Positions 18,423 to 28,783 of a DNA stretch of 64,000 nucleotides are shown here, one piece after another. Made by a program: the position numbers and the translations under genes. Source of the DNA: a virus. The stretch spans positions 62,001 to 126,000 of IMG/VR virus record IMGVR_UViG_3300035698_019747. One strand, given 5' to 3'. The first letter of the stretch is position 1. Each line of letters begins with the position of its first letter. A model generated the notes under the pieces. It was not told the DNA's origin. It worked only from the letters and a program-made list of their open reading frames with translations, and did not search any database.

Positions 18423-18423
18423 T

Positions 18424-19107
18424 TTAAATTCTATTATATTTTATATTGAAATAGTAGTTAAACGTATAATCATCAGAAAATTTACCTTGATCAAATATCA
18501 ACCGAATAAATTTATCACTATTTATTTTAATTGTCCTAAAGTCATCAAATATGAATTCATTTTTATCTATGCTTGATTTATAATTAACCTCTAATTTCTT
18601 ACCAGAATCTTCTAAATTAACATATTCAATAAATAAATTTATTTCTGACATCTTATATAACGGTAATACATTTAAATTAATATATTTTATGATACTCGTA
18701 GATATGTTTTTATCAATAGTATCAGCATTTAAAATATTACTAAATGCTCTAGATTTCTTTATTAAAGAAAATATATAATTTGTTAAAATCTTATTAGCAT
18801 CTATCTCTAATACCCATGATGCTTTGGGTTTGATATTATCACTACTCTGTGAAGGGTCTAATGCCATTAAGTGATTATTATTTTTATCCTCAATAAGAGA
18901 ATATGATACAGAATTACTTCTCTCTTGATTTATATCAATTTGTTCACCACTCACCCTTTGATAATAAGTGACATACTCAGAACCCAATTCTATAACATCA
19001 TCTGCTGTAATCATTTTAGAACCGAAAAATGCTTTACTTTCTTGCATATTAAATGTACCAACTACGCTATCGTAAATATATTCGGGACTAACGCCATTTC
19101 TTTTCAT
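18424..19107 (-). CDS. Putative virion structural protein, 227 aa
   Basis: MKRNGVSPEYIYDSVVGTFN at the start. Mixed alpha/beta with no recognised domain. It follows the 1217-aa virion gene by 3 bases on the same strand, so a tail or baseplate role is inferred from context. Confidence 0.6.
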   Translation of the reverse strand: MKRNGVSPEYIYDSVVGTFNMQESKAFFGSKMITADDVIELGSEYVTYYQRVSGEQIDINQERSNSVSYSLIEDKNNNHLMALDPSQSSDNIKPKASWVLEIDANKILTNYIFSLIKKSRAFSNILNADTIDKNISTSIIKYINLNVLPLYKMSEINLFIEYVNLEDSGKKLEVNYKSSIDKNEFIFDDFRTIKINSDKFIRLIFDQGKFSDDYTFNYYFNIKYNRI

Positions 19108-19110
19108 AGA

Positions 19111-22100
19111 TTATATATTTTTTTTCACCTGTTTGTAATATACTTTATCCCAACTACTTTTAAATATATTATGATCACCTACATAATACCCAAATTCATT
19201 TACCTGAGGGTATATAGAGCGATATCTATTGGTTTTTATACGTAATATATTTGAATCACCTACCTTTGATTTAATAAATTCTTCTATTATTCCAAAACTT
19301 GATGAAGTATCTGAAAATTTATAATTCCCATATTCAAATAGGTTTATATCATAAAATACGGGATCGTAAATAGAATTAATCCTGAATAAAGAAAAAGTGT
19401 TGTTATTAAAGTTAAATAAACTAGAATCTAATCTATTAAACTCACTAGCTATAGGTTGGTCAGCATAATAATTTATTTCATCTATCTTATTGACATTATT
19501 ATTAATCATTTTCTTATTTACCTTTAATGTATCCCCGTCTATAAAAATTGAATTTCTTTTAATAGAATTATTATAAATTACTAACTCAGATGGACTCTCT
19601 ATTTGCATCATATGTGGGATATCAGATATATTATTAATATCATATCTAGTGATATTATTACCATCCCTAATATAATATTTAATACCGTTTATAAAACCAT
19701 CACTCCTTAAGCTATTTATATTATCTATAACATTATTAGCAACTAAACTTTGTGATTCTGGTTTATATAATTCATCCCGTTTAATATTATATACAGGTAA
19801 AATATTATTATTAGAATATAAGTGAACTAAAATATTCTTATATACCTTATCTATGTATATATTTATACCATTTTCAAAAGTAGAATTACCAACCATATCT
19901 ACATAAAAAGAGTTGTTAAACTTTACAATATCAAATATATTATAAGAACTACTAAGAGGTTCAAAACTAAACACAATTAATAATGATTGCGTGTTTATAT
20001 CATAATAATATAATGAACCATTAGATGTCACTAACTGATCCACACCGTAATTGGAATTATTAGAAACCTCATTTATTTTTTCCCAATATAATATCTGATT
20101 ATTATCAGTCCCTATCTCTACGTATTCTGGACTTTTAGCTACTAATTGTGTTTTAACACACTTATAAAATTCTCCCTTATAATAAGTAATATATTTTAAG
20201 TAATTAGGATTAATACCAGATACTTGCACCAATTGATTATAAGATACATCCCATTTTAAATATTCATTATCTTTCTGAAAAAATATGCTTCTATATGGAC
20301 TAGGAGGGAAAGATTCCCAGTTAGAGTTATCTACTAGAGATCCGATCGGTGATTGTATAATATCATTTGATATACATCTAAATAATTGTACTATACCATC
20401 ATTAAATCCTGATGCAGTAACTGAAATGAACGCTTGATTGTTATCATATGTGAACTCCTCTATTGTAGAATCTGGATAAACATATTCTGTTGGTGTTACA
20501 CTACCAGTACCACTACCAGTACCATACCCTGGGAAGCTGAAATGACCAGTTGAATCCTTGAACTCAGTTGGGTCAAAAATAACTATATCACCTGTATTAT
20601 AACTAACATTCCTTTCCCACTTATTTAATTTATTCCAATTAGAGTTTAAGTCCTTATCATTAAAATTATTATCTATATCCTTATCTAACGAACTATACAC
20701 TATACTAAACTTATAATCACTAAATGTATTTGTACCAGAAACATTAATGGATTCAATCGATGAATTATCATCACTAGTTATTATACTATCAACATCATAC
20801 ATGTTAACCGAAAGCCCCTTAAAAACAGTGTTATTAGGATTATCATTATCCCCCTTATTAAACTTAGAATGTTTACTATTAAATGTTATATTAAAATAAT
20901 CCACACCCAATAAATACTCACTTATATTGAATTTATCAGAAACAATAGATAGACTCTGAGACTTAACAGGAAATGTGTAACCAAAGTTATAACTAGCAGT
21001 TGAGAAAGTATAAAAATAATCTAGATTTCTCTCTGTTCTAGATGGTATTATATACTCAGTATTAGTTGTTCTATTATAACTATCACCCTTCTTATTTATA
21101 TTAAACATATAAGGATAATCATTATTAGATATACTGTTCTTTATTGCCCACTTAATTGTTTGAGGGTTTTTTCTCCATAAATTATTTAAGGCATTCTTAT
21201 CACTATTTATATCGAATAACTCACCTGTTGCTAAGTATTCACTAGAAACAGGAATAGATTCAATTTTATTTTTATATATATATTTCTCAATAGGATTAGT
21301 ATTTCCACTGAAACTTAAATCATCTTCATATAATTTAGGCTCTTCTGTTCTAGTTATATCTTCATCAAACTCAAACTCATATCCAGAGTATTTAGTATTT
21401 AAAATACTATGATCAAAATCTTTAACATCTAAGAAATTAAACTTATATATACTAAATACAATTGGTCTATTATTATTACCGTTAGATAAATCCACAACAT
21501 CAGTATTACCATTAAAAGTAACTCGCAATAAGTTGTTAACTGTATTTAAATTATAATCACTTAATATTTTCCATACTCCACTATCATTTGTTATTCTATA
21601 TAACTCACTGTTAATGTTAATAGTAATAATATCACTATTATTAATATCGTTAATTACTATATTAGTATTATCACTATTCTTTAATATATTATTAGTTATA
21701 GTTAAATATGGCTCATTTATATTACCATCCACAAACTCTGGAAATTCAATATCTGATATTATTTTAAAACTATTATCTATACGTTTTACTAAATATAAAT
21801 TACCTAAATACTCAATGAAATTATTTTTAGAACTATCATAACCCCTTTCAAAGGGATCTATTCTAATACCATCCTTTATAAAATAATTGGAACTATCTAT
21901 TTTTAATCCAGATTTCAATCTTACTGGCCTATATGCAGTTATATCGCTTATTAACTTATTATCACCATAAAACCCCATATACCTATTCAATGTCCACTTA
22001 GGAGCAGAAATATCATTAAAAAAGAAGCTTAAATTGCTTATAAATGGGTAAATGACCTTATTTTCTTTGAATTTTGATGTTAAAAAATTATGCCCTTGTG

Positions 22101-22764
22101 TAAATGTCATTTCCCTTTTAAACTCCTCTGATAATAGTTCACCTTTTTTACTTATCTGACCAGTCTCTAAGTCAACACCGTTCCAATAAGAAAATTCACT
22201 TTCTGAAAAACTTATATCTATTGACATATCAGGAAGAGTATGTATATGATTATTCAATACTTTTCCAATTTTACTTTTTGTAGTTAAATCAATATTAGAA
22301 ATTAATTTCATTTTTGCTAGGTAATTATCTCTGAAGTTAGTGTAATCTAAATCTTCAACACCATTCCCATCTAATCTAAATATCATAAAGTTAGAAGGTA
22401 TTTTTTCTATACCATCACTATATAAAGGTGCGAAAAACTCAAAACTCTCACTATATGAGCTGTTATAATTTAAATTTCCTCCACTAAGGTACAATGTATC
22501 TATCTGATCTGAATAACTGTTATAAACAGTATCAAAATCCTTTAAATCTTTTATTTTATATACCAACCTCTCAGGAGTATTTTTCCAAAACTTTCCTATA
22601 TTCTCATTTAATGTGTTGTTTAATGAAAGTATGACCTTTTTATAACGATCGTCACCAAGTGCACTATCACTATCAATAGATTCTAGATAGATATTACCCT
22701 CGCTAAAAATTATCTTAACGTTACTGGTTAATAATGGATTAGTTCGTAATAGTTGAAATTGCAT
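19111..22764 (-). CDS. Very large virion protein (1217 aa), likely tail/baseplate
   Basis: Intact 1217-codon frame starting MQFQLLRTNPLLTSNVKI. Strand-rich throughout, Asn/Ser/Tyr-heavy as in tail proteins. Around residues 720-910 two segments look like small carbohydrate-binding modules: YNTGDIVIFD ... LFRCISND ... NWESFPPS and YYKGEFYKCVKTQLVAKSPE ... YWEKIN, separated by a Gly-Ser-Thr-rich linker (GYGTGSGTGSV). It could form part of the adsorption apparatus. Assigned from size, composition and neighbours, not from a named homologue. Confidence 0.65.
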   Translation of the reverse strand: MQFQLLRTNPLLTSNVKIIFSEGNIYLESIDSDSALGDDRYKKVILSLNNTLNENIGKFWKNTPERLVYKIKDLKDFDTVYNSYSDQIDTLYLSGGNLNYNSSYSESFEFFAPLYSDGIEKIPSNFMIFRLDGNGVEDLDYTNFRDNYLAKMKLISNIDLTTKSKIGKVLNNHIHTLPDMSIDISFSESEFSYWNGVDLETGQISKKGELLSEEFKREMTFTQGHNFLTSKFKENKVIYPFISNLSFFFNDISAPKWTLNRYMGFYGDNKLISDITAYRPVRLKSGLKIDSSNYFIKDGIRIDPFERGYDSSKNNFIEYLGNLYLVKRIDNSFKIISDIEFPEFVDGNINEPYLTITNNILKNSDNTNIVINDINNSDIITININSELYRITNDSGVWKILSDYNLNTVNNLLRVTFNGNTDVVDLSNGNNNRPIVFSIYKFNFLDVKDFDHSILNTKYSGYEFEFDEDITRTEEPKLYEDDLSFSGNTNPIEKYIYKNKIESIPVSSEYLATGELFDINSDKNALNNLWRKNPQTIKWAIKNSISNNDYPYMFNINKKGDSYNRTTNTEYIIPSRTERNLDYFYTFSTASYNFGYTFPVKSQSLSIVSDKFNISEYLLGVDYFNITFNSKHSKFNKGDNDNPNNTVFKGLSVNMYDVDSIITSDDNSSIESINVSGTNTFSDYKFSIVYSSLDKDIDNNFNDKDLNSNWNKLNKWERNVSYNTGDIVIFDPTEFKDSTGHFSFPGYGTGSGTGSVTPTEYVYPDSTIEEFTYDNNQAFISVTASGFNDGIVQLFRCISNDIIQSPIGSLVDNSNWESFPPSPYRSIFFQKDNEYLKWDVSYNQLVQVSGINPNYLKYITYYKGEFYKCVKTQLVAKSPEYVEIGTDNNQILYWEKINEVSNNSNYGVDQLVTSNGSLYYYDINTQSLLIVFSFEPLSSSYNIFDIVKFNNSFYVDMVGNSTFENGINIYIDKVYKNILVHLYSNNNILPVYNIKRDELYKPESQSLVANNVIDNINSLRSDGFINGIKYYIRDGNNITRYDINNISDIPHMMQIESPSELVIYNNSIKRNSIFIDGDTLKVNKKMINNNVNKIDEINYYADQPIASEFNRLDSSLFNFNNNTFSLFRINSIYDPVFYDINLFEYGNYKFSDTSSSFGIIEEFIKSKVGDSNILRIKTNRYRSIYPQVNEFGYYVGDHNIFKSSWDKVYYKQVKKNI

Positions 22765-22770
22765 GCTTTA

Positions 22771-25700
22771 TTAATTATTTTCTCCAAATCCTATTATAGA
22801 TGAATTTTGGGGTCTAAACTTAAAATTACTAACTCTACTCAATTTATTATTTGTTCCTAGTTTTTGAACAACTACTTTGCTTCTATTTATAGTGAATTTT
22901 GCTCTAAATATAAATGGTTTATTATCTGCCTCATTTTCTAATAAGAATTTAACCTTCTTAATGTGCCTAATTGTACTAGAAACATTATTCAAATCTATAT
23001 ATTCATAGTCTTTACCTGACCCACTATTTGAATCAAACGCGTTCATCTTAAAGTATATATTTATAGGTATAATTAACTCATCACCACTTTTAAATGTCTT
23101 AACTTTATCAGAATTATTCTCTACTATATTTTCTAAATTCTGAATAGAAGGATGTATACTAGTTAATAATTTAGATGAACTCTTGACAGTTGGGGATACA
23201 TCAACCCACTTTAATGTATCTAGTAATGAGTTATTATTTCCATTAAATTCAAGTATAGTATTCTCATTATAGCCCATATTATATTCTGTTGAAGATAATA
23301 CATCGGTTAATGAATTACTCCCAGAATTAACAAACTCATTACTTATATTTTCAGATAACTTATTCGCATTATTATTAGAACTACCATCAAAGTTAACTGA
23401 CCACAAAAACTGATTATCTAATTGAGTTTTAGTAGAACCACTTGAACTGTTCAATAATAATTCATCTCTGTCATTGACCCAAAATACTTGAGGTGCCTTC
23501 TTACTATATACTTGATTATCGCTTTCATAACTTCTATTACTCACAAGACCCAAAGGGGAAGAATTAGACGCATTATATATCCTAAGATAAAAATCTTTAA
23601 CTGTATAAATGTTATTTCTATAAACTCTACCCGCTATATTACTATCTTCATCATAAGTATCTAAATAATCTTCACACTCAACATTAAATTGTAATTCTGT
23701 ATCATTTTTTACTAAAAACTCTTCATCATCTCTATATAAATATACTTGAAGTACACCTCTTGTTCTATTAATTTGTTCCTCTAAACTTTGCATTCTATTA
23801 GTTAAATATCTTAAATATTCGGTAACAGATTGTTGATTGCCATTAGTATCTGGTAAACCAGACATAACCGAGTCACCATCGTGATAATATGTTTTATTTC
23901 CTACAACTATTTCATCTGCTAAATGCTCATCTACATTACCTAATTCACTCTTTAACTGAACTATAGTATCCTCTTTTAATGCTTGGTTTAATATGAAATC
24001 ATTCTCACCCACAATTGATGATAAATCCTCTGGAAATGCAATAGTTAATGTTTCACTCCAATCACTTGTAAGTGGACTATCTGGATACCCTACCTCAGAA
24101 ATAGATTTAACCCTAATCTGAACACTCTCACCCTTTTGGATAGATATATCTAATTGATTAATGTTTGGTGTATCGCCATCTGCAACATCTTCAATTTGCC
24201 AAACATATACATCTAACTCAGGATCAAATACTCGTTTTCTAACATCACTTAATATAGGTTTCCAATTTGAAAATGAAGCATTTACCAAATCTGTATTATC
24301 AGGTCTCTTTATCTCAAAAGTTTCAATCTTATTCTTATCACCACCCGTAGATAAATATCTATATTCAACCCTAAACTGAATAACCTCTTGGAGTCTACCG
24401 CCACTAACTAGTCTAGGTTCTGGGATAGCCCAATAACCCCTTGCTCTATATTTTGGTTTTATATTATTACTAGTATTAGGACTAGTAGACAATGTTATAA
24501 TTTCATTAGTAGTACTTCTAAGTAATTTAGAAGATGAATCCTTCTTATTCACTAAATCCCTTAACTGATTATCAAACGTCCTTTTTTGTGAATTACTCTT
24601 AAATGTACTTAATCTAGACTCTTTCTTCTTTGATGAAATACTCTCATCTAGCTGAACCATCTCGTTTTTAAGTTCATTCATCTTCTTGTACTTATCTACA
24701 ATTTCTTTTTTATCACTGTTATCAGTTAAATGAGAGTTTACTTGAACAACTTTGAAATTATCAGATATTAATGATACACTATTTGGTACCTGAGCTAATG
24801 ATAAAGGGGTTTTAGTCTTTACTAAATCCTTTATAACTTGCCCATAATCACTTACCCTTTCTATATAAAATTCTGACATGGATTTACCATTATCACTACT
24901 GTTAATACTATTTAAAGTTAAATCATTTGTGAAAAATCCAACACCAGAAGAGAATTGATCACTCATTATATAATTATCGCTATTAATGGCCTTAGCAAAC
25001 ACAACGTTACGCTCATCATACCCAATTGTTAATTTAACAACTTTGTTTGATACAACAGGACTATATACCTTTAGGGTGCCTTCCCCAACTGGTATAACTT
25101 CATTACCCTGTATTCTTTCTAATATTACTCTAGGACTAGAATTTGTAGTAGATACCTCTAGTATCTCATATATAGTTGATGTTTTCTCTCTATTTATAGT
25201 TAATTTATCACCGACCTTTAATGTTCTGGTTTGATTATTTGATGTTAAAACATAATCTAATGAATTGAAATTATACCACAACTTGCTATTTATACTATCT
25301 TCTGTTATTGATAATAAAGAAAAAGTGCCATTATACAAAACCTGATTAGGCTCTAATGCAAATTTCTCTTGATCATAATAAGGAACTGTGTTATTTAAAA
25401 CGCCAGGTGTTGTATTGTGCCATTGAATAAATTCATTTAATAATATATTTACCTTTCCCTTAAATCTAGTATTAAAACTAGCTAATGCAGATATTCCATT
25501 ATTAGTCAATTCCCCCTCACTATTTCTTTCAAAATCAATTATATATCTTCTAACTAAAACATCTCTTACATTATCTTCAATTTTATCTCTTAAATTTAAT
25601 GATACCTTTAAATATGGATTCATTAAACCATCAAAAAAGTGATTCTGCTCACTTTCAAATGTGCTAATCTTATTCAATTCTGATATTTGATTAGGTTGAC

Positions 25701-25986
25701 TGTTTAAATCAACTAAAACTACCTTTCTCCAAATATTCTCTGCGGTCTGTATTAGAGCACCATTTTCATTTATTGAATATAATGAATTGACATTATTATT
25801 CAAACGTTGTATCTCACTCTGTAAGAAAGACCATGATGGTACATCATACACTGTATCGTTAGCAGTAATGCTAACACTACTCTGACCAGATACCATAATA
25901 GTATTTAACTCTGATAACAGATTTAATACATTTACGTTGTAATTTACAATCTGTTCATAAACTTTAGAGAAGGAATTCTTTGTCAT
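22771..25986 (-). CDS. Very large virion protein (1071 aa) with coiled coil and FN3-like domain
   Basis: Starts MTKNSFSKVYEQIVNYNV. A coiled coil lies at about residues 425-495 (KYKKMNELKNEMVQLDESIS). A fibronectin type III-like domain follows at about 535-650 (IQFRVEYRYLSTGG ... VRVKSISEVGYPDSPLTSDW-like pattern ending SDWSETLTIAF). The remainder is strand-rich. The gene is 6 bases from the next virion gene and has no frame disruption. Likely a baseplate or tail-fibre-connector protein. Confidence 0.65.
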   Translation of the reverse strand: MTKNSFSKVYEQIVNYNVNVLNLLSELNTIMVSGQSSVSITANDTVYDVPSWSFLQSEIQRLNNNVNSLYSINENGALIQTAENIWRKVVLVDLNSQPNQISELNKISTFESEQNHFFDGLMNPYLKVSLNLRDKIEDNVRDVLVRRYIIDFERNSEGELTNNGISALASFNTRFKGKVNILLNEFIQWHNTTPGVLNNTVPYYDQEKFALEPNQVLYNGTFSLLSITEDSINSKLWYNFNSLDYVLTSNNQTRTLKVGDKLTINREKTSTIYEILEVSTTNSSPRVILERIQGNEVIPVGEGTLKVYSPVVSNKVVKLTIGYDERNVVFAKAINSDNYIMSDQFSSGVGFFTNDLTLNSINSSDNGKSMSEFYIERVSDYGQVIKDLVKTKTPLSLAQVPNSVSLISDNFKVVQVNSHLTDNSDKKEIVDKYKKMNELKNEMVQLDESISSKKKESRLSTFKSNSQKRTFDNQLRDLVNKKDSSSKLLRSTTNEIITLSTSPNTSNNIKPKYRARGYWAIPEPRLVSGGRLQEVIQFRVEYRYLSTGGDKNKIETFEIKRPDNTDLVNASFSNWKPILSDVRKRVFDPELDVYVWQIEDVADGDTPNINQLDISIQKGESVQIRVKSISEVGYPDSPLTSDWSETLTIAFPEDLSSIVGENDFILNQALKEDTIVQLKSELGNVDEHLADEIVVGNKTYYHDGDSVMSGLPDTNGNQQSVTEYLRYLTNRMQSLEEQINRTRGVLQVYLYRDDEEFLVKNDTELQFNVECEDYLDTYDEDSNIAGRVYRNNIYTVKDFYLRIYNASNSSPLGLVSNRSYESDNQVYSKKAPQVFWVNDRDELLLNSSSGSTKTQLDNQFLWSVNFDGSSNNNANKLSENISNEFVNSGSNSLTDVLSSTEYNMGYNENTILEFNGNNNSLLDTLKWVDVSPTVKSSSKLLTSIHPSIQNLENIVENNSDKVKTFKSGDELIIPINIYFKMNAFDSNSGSGKDYEYIDLNNVSSTIRHIKKVKFLLENEADNKPFIFRAKFTINRSKVVVQKLGTNNKLSRVSNFKFRPQNSSIIGFGENN

Positions 25987-26053
25987 ATCAAAAACTTTTT
26001 TTATTATTGTATATATAAAAGGAAAGTCATTTTCTATTAACTAATTCAAACAA

Positions 26054-26602
26054 ATGGATAAAAATAAAATATTAGATAAGTTATTTGACCTAATTACCTA
26101 TATGAGAGAAGAATACAACTTATATAGATTCAATGAAAATTTACTTTTAAGTAAATATTTACCCATTAACCTTCATGACTTAGGAGAAGATTATATCATA
26201 ACAGGATCATTTGCACTGCACTTATATGGAATTTTACCAGATAAAAGAGTAATAGGTGATATAGATCTTCTGTGTTTGGATAATCCTGATAATTTTATGT
26301 ATTATAATCCACTAAAATATCAAAACCTTGAAATTATAGAAGAAGATGATGAATATATACAGAAACAATGTAAAGTTAAATTAGATGGTCAAATATTTGA
26401 TATTTTAAGAACAGAAGGTGAAGAATATAATGTTTTTATTATTAAAAAAGATGATAAAAAATATGCTATTAAAGTAGCTAAACCATATAATATAATTAAG
26501 TGTAAATTGCATTTTTTTAGAGATAAAGACAAAGAAGATATAGAAAAAATAATAGAAAAAGTTTATGAGAAATATGAAGAGTTACGACACCTCAAAAAAT
26601 AA
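26054..26602 (+). CDS. Nucleotidyltransferase-fold protein
   Basis: 182 residues. The minimal nucleotidyltransferase pattern is visible: GSFALHLYG (GSxxxxxxG helix, about residues 56-64) followed by DIDLLC (about 73-78) with the paired metal-binding Asp, and a later FDIL strand supplying a third Asp. Related domains occur in AbiEii-type toxins and other NMP-transferring proteins. Divergent from the 1071-aa virion gene. Substrate unknown. Confidence 0.7.
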   Translation: MDKNKILDKLFDLITYMREEYNLYRFNENLLLSKYLPINLHDLGEDYIITGSFALHLYGILPDKRVIGDIDLLCLDNPDNFMYYNPLKYQNLEIIEEDDEYIQKQCKVKLDGQIFDILRTEGEEYNVFIIKKDDKKYAIKVAKPYNIIKCKLHFFRDKDKEDIEKIIEKVYEKYEELRHLKK

Positions 26603-26975
26603 ATCAATATTTGATAAAAATAAATGTTTATTTATAGTAAATGTCACATTTGATCAAAATACAAGCAGACGAAGATCAGATGAAACTTTAGCTAATATGA
26701 ACGCTTATTTTAATGATGGACACGATAATAAAGATGCTATATTCATAATAACATCATCAACAGGGGAATATAATAAAACAGATATAAAATTATTGTACTC
26801 ACCATTTAAAAACTATGCAATTGACTTAGAAAGTAGCCTAGAGAAAACCCTTGGTGAAATAATAGATGTGACTAATCATAAAATTGATAGTTTACCGATG
26901 AGTGTTGATGCAAAACAAGAACTAAGGGCTGCTATAAGGCAAGTTAATATTGAATCTATACTTAATCAAGGTTAA
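26565..26975 (+). CDS. Hypothetical protein, 136 aa
   Basis: Begins MRNMKSYDTSKNKS, overlapping the 3' end of the nucleotidyltransferase gene by 38 bases, so coupled expression is likely. Contains a strand AIFIITSSTGEY and a helical C-terminus. Possibly the partner of the upstream gene, but no antitoxin motif is seen. Confidence 0.6.
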   Translation: MRNMKSYDTSKNKSIFDKNKCLFIVNVTFDQNTSRRRSDETLANMNAYFNDGHDNKDAIFIITSSTGEYNKTDIKLLYSPFKNYAIDLESSLEKTLGEIIDVTNHKIDSLPMSVDAKQELRAAIRQVNIESILNQG

Positions 26976-27603
26976 TATCATCTATATTACCAGACTTGAA
27001 ATTTCTCTGCTTAATCACAGGTATCTCACCTGGTGTTAACTGTAATACCTTATCTGAATTTAATTCAAAGTCAATGTCCATAAAGTTATAATTGAAGGTC
27101 AACGTAAAAGTACTTTCCTCAAATGATTGTTGGTTATATGCGAATATAATTTCTGATAAATTGGTTAATATAATTTCCTTAAAACTTATTGTATAAATTG
27201 CGTCCCTATGAATATCTAATGCAATTATTTGAAATGGACTTCCAAATATTTCTTTTACATCCAAATATGTATTTGTAAATATATCATATAATAATAAGTA
27301 ATTTAAACTACTATCAACATTTCTAAATTGTACAGTTAATTCACGAGTACTGGCTATATCATTGATGTTAGTTACAGGCTTATAATTACGCTGTTTACCA
27401 CGCATCAATGTTTGAGTAGGTGTTTGAAGTGAAAGACCAGGAAATGATATTTCCTTTATTGTTGAATTTATATAATCTAATATATTTTCATATTGTACCC
27501 AATTCTTTTCTAATAATGGTGTATATCTATCTATTATGGACTCTGGAACAATATCTTGTGGTAAGTTAAATACAAACTGTGATCCTTGTGAATTAATTCT
27601 CAT
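26962..27603 (-). CDS. Putative tail-tube or baseplate tube-like protein
   Basis: 213 residues (MRINSQGSQFVFNLPQ). The segment ISFPGLSLQTPTQTLMRGK then YKPVTNINDIASTRELTVQF and SLNYLLLYDIFTNTYLD has the strand pattern of T4-type tail-tube and tube-initiator proteins, where a conserved RELTVTFRN-like strand precedes a Y-L-L-L helix. Located among large virion genes. Moderate-confidence assignment. Confidence 0.5.
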   Translation of the reverse strand: MRINSQGSQFVFNLPQDIVPESIIDRYTPLLEKNWVQYENILDYINSTIKEISFPGLSLQTPTQTLMRGKQRNYKPVTNINDIASTRELTVQFRNVDSSLNYLLLYDIFTNTYLDVKEIFGSPFQIIALDIHRDAIYTISFKEIILTNLSEIIFAYNQQSFEESTFTLTFNYNFMDIDFELNSDKVLQLTPGEIPVIKQRNFKSGNIDDINLD

Positions 27604-27658
27604 AGAGTTTTTTTAATATATATTATATATAAGAAGTGCTTAAATGAAACCCACCCAT

Positions 27659-28783
27659 ATGAAATACAAACTGAAATACTATAATCAATTTATTAACGAA
27701 TCTAAAATTTCTAAAACACTATATCATGGGTCACCATATATATTTAGTGAATTTAAAAAAGGGCACACATTTTTCTCAGATACACCAAGGTTTGCAGTTG
27801 AATATTCAGAAACTAAGAGTCAAGATTATCAAATGGATAGAGAGTCTAATTTATACAAAGTTAGTGTTATTGGTAATATATTTGATATTAATGATGAAAT
27901 ATGCGAGAACGATATTAGAAAAATATTACCAAATGAAATATCTTATATTTATAATGATTTTGGTTTTGATGCTTCTCTACCTATCGATGAATTTATATTA
28001 AATATGAAAGGGTTTTTTACAAATGAACCAGTTGAAAATATAAATAATTATAAAGTAGGTGGATATTATGTAACAAATGATAACAGTAAATATTTATTTA
28101 TCAAAAAGGATAAAGACTATATTTATGGTATACTATATTCAAGTATTGAGCGAGAAATAGATGTCTATTATATGATGGATAATTATAGTGAAATATATAA
28201 AGATATAAAAAATTTCACTAAAGAATGGGGTAAAAAGCTACAAGAACCAACACATGGTGGTCACTTAAAAGCTCTTGCAACAGTACTATTTAAAAATAAA
28301 GAAATGTTTGGGATTGCTAAACCTAATGAAGAAGATCACGAAAAATTCATTGCTCTCAGAAATGATATTAGAACTCAATTAATAGATAATAATAAATATA
28401 TTAAAAAGTTTTTATTGACCACTAAAGTAGATACACTCATTGATACATGGAGATTTTATGAGAATAAAACAATTTTAGAAGCAATTATTAAACTTGGTTA
28501 TGAAGGATATGTTGCTAAAGAAGAAAATGAAAATACTTATAATATCTTTGATCCTAGTCAAAGTGTTAAAATATTAAAATATGAATTCCCATATGGTAGG
28601 GAGTTCAATGATATTAATGACTACCGAGCATTTGATGTTTATTCTTCAAATATTTATAAAGAAATGAAAAAGTTGAATATTAGTACGATTTTATATAATA
28701 GTTATGATATTTATAGTTATTATAAAGAACAACTAGACATTAAAGATGCTATCAAAAATATAATAAAGAAGTCAGAAGATTAA
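27659..28783 (+). CDS. ADP-ribosyltransferase-like protein with capsid-targeting-like N-terminus
   Basis: About 374 residues. I choose the second ATG (MKYKLKYYNQFINESK) because this N-terminus matches a signature shared by several genes here; the upstream ATG at 27644 is possible. ART features: TLYHGSPYIFSEF (NAD-binding His), FFSDTPRFAVEYSE, LYKVSVIGNIFDIND, and near the C-terminus LGYEGYVAKEE with NIFDPSQSVKIL. A long insertion separates the halves. By analogy with T4 Alt it could be packaged and injected to modify host proteins; that is inference. Confidence 0.68.
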   Translation: MKYKLKYYNQFINESKISKTLYHGSPYIFSEFKKGHTFFSDTPRFAVEYSETKSQDYQMDRESNLYKVSVIGNIFDINDEICENDIRKILPNEISYIYNDFGFDASLPIDEFILNMKGFFTNEPVENINNYKVGGYYVTNDNSKYLFIKKDKDYIYGILYSSIEREIDVYYMMDNYSEIYKDIKNFTKEWGKKLQEPTHGGHLKALATVLFKNKEMFGIAKPNEEDHEKFIALRNDIRTQLIDNNKYIKKFLLTTKVDTLIDTWRFYENKTILEAIIKLGYEGYVAKEENENTYNIFDPSQSVKILKYEFPYGREFNDINDYRAFDVYSSNIYKEMKKLNISTILYNSYDIYSYYKEQLDIKDAIKNIIKKSED

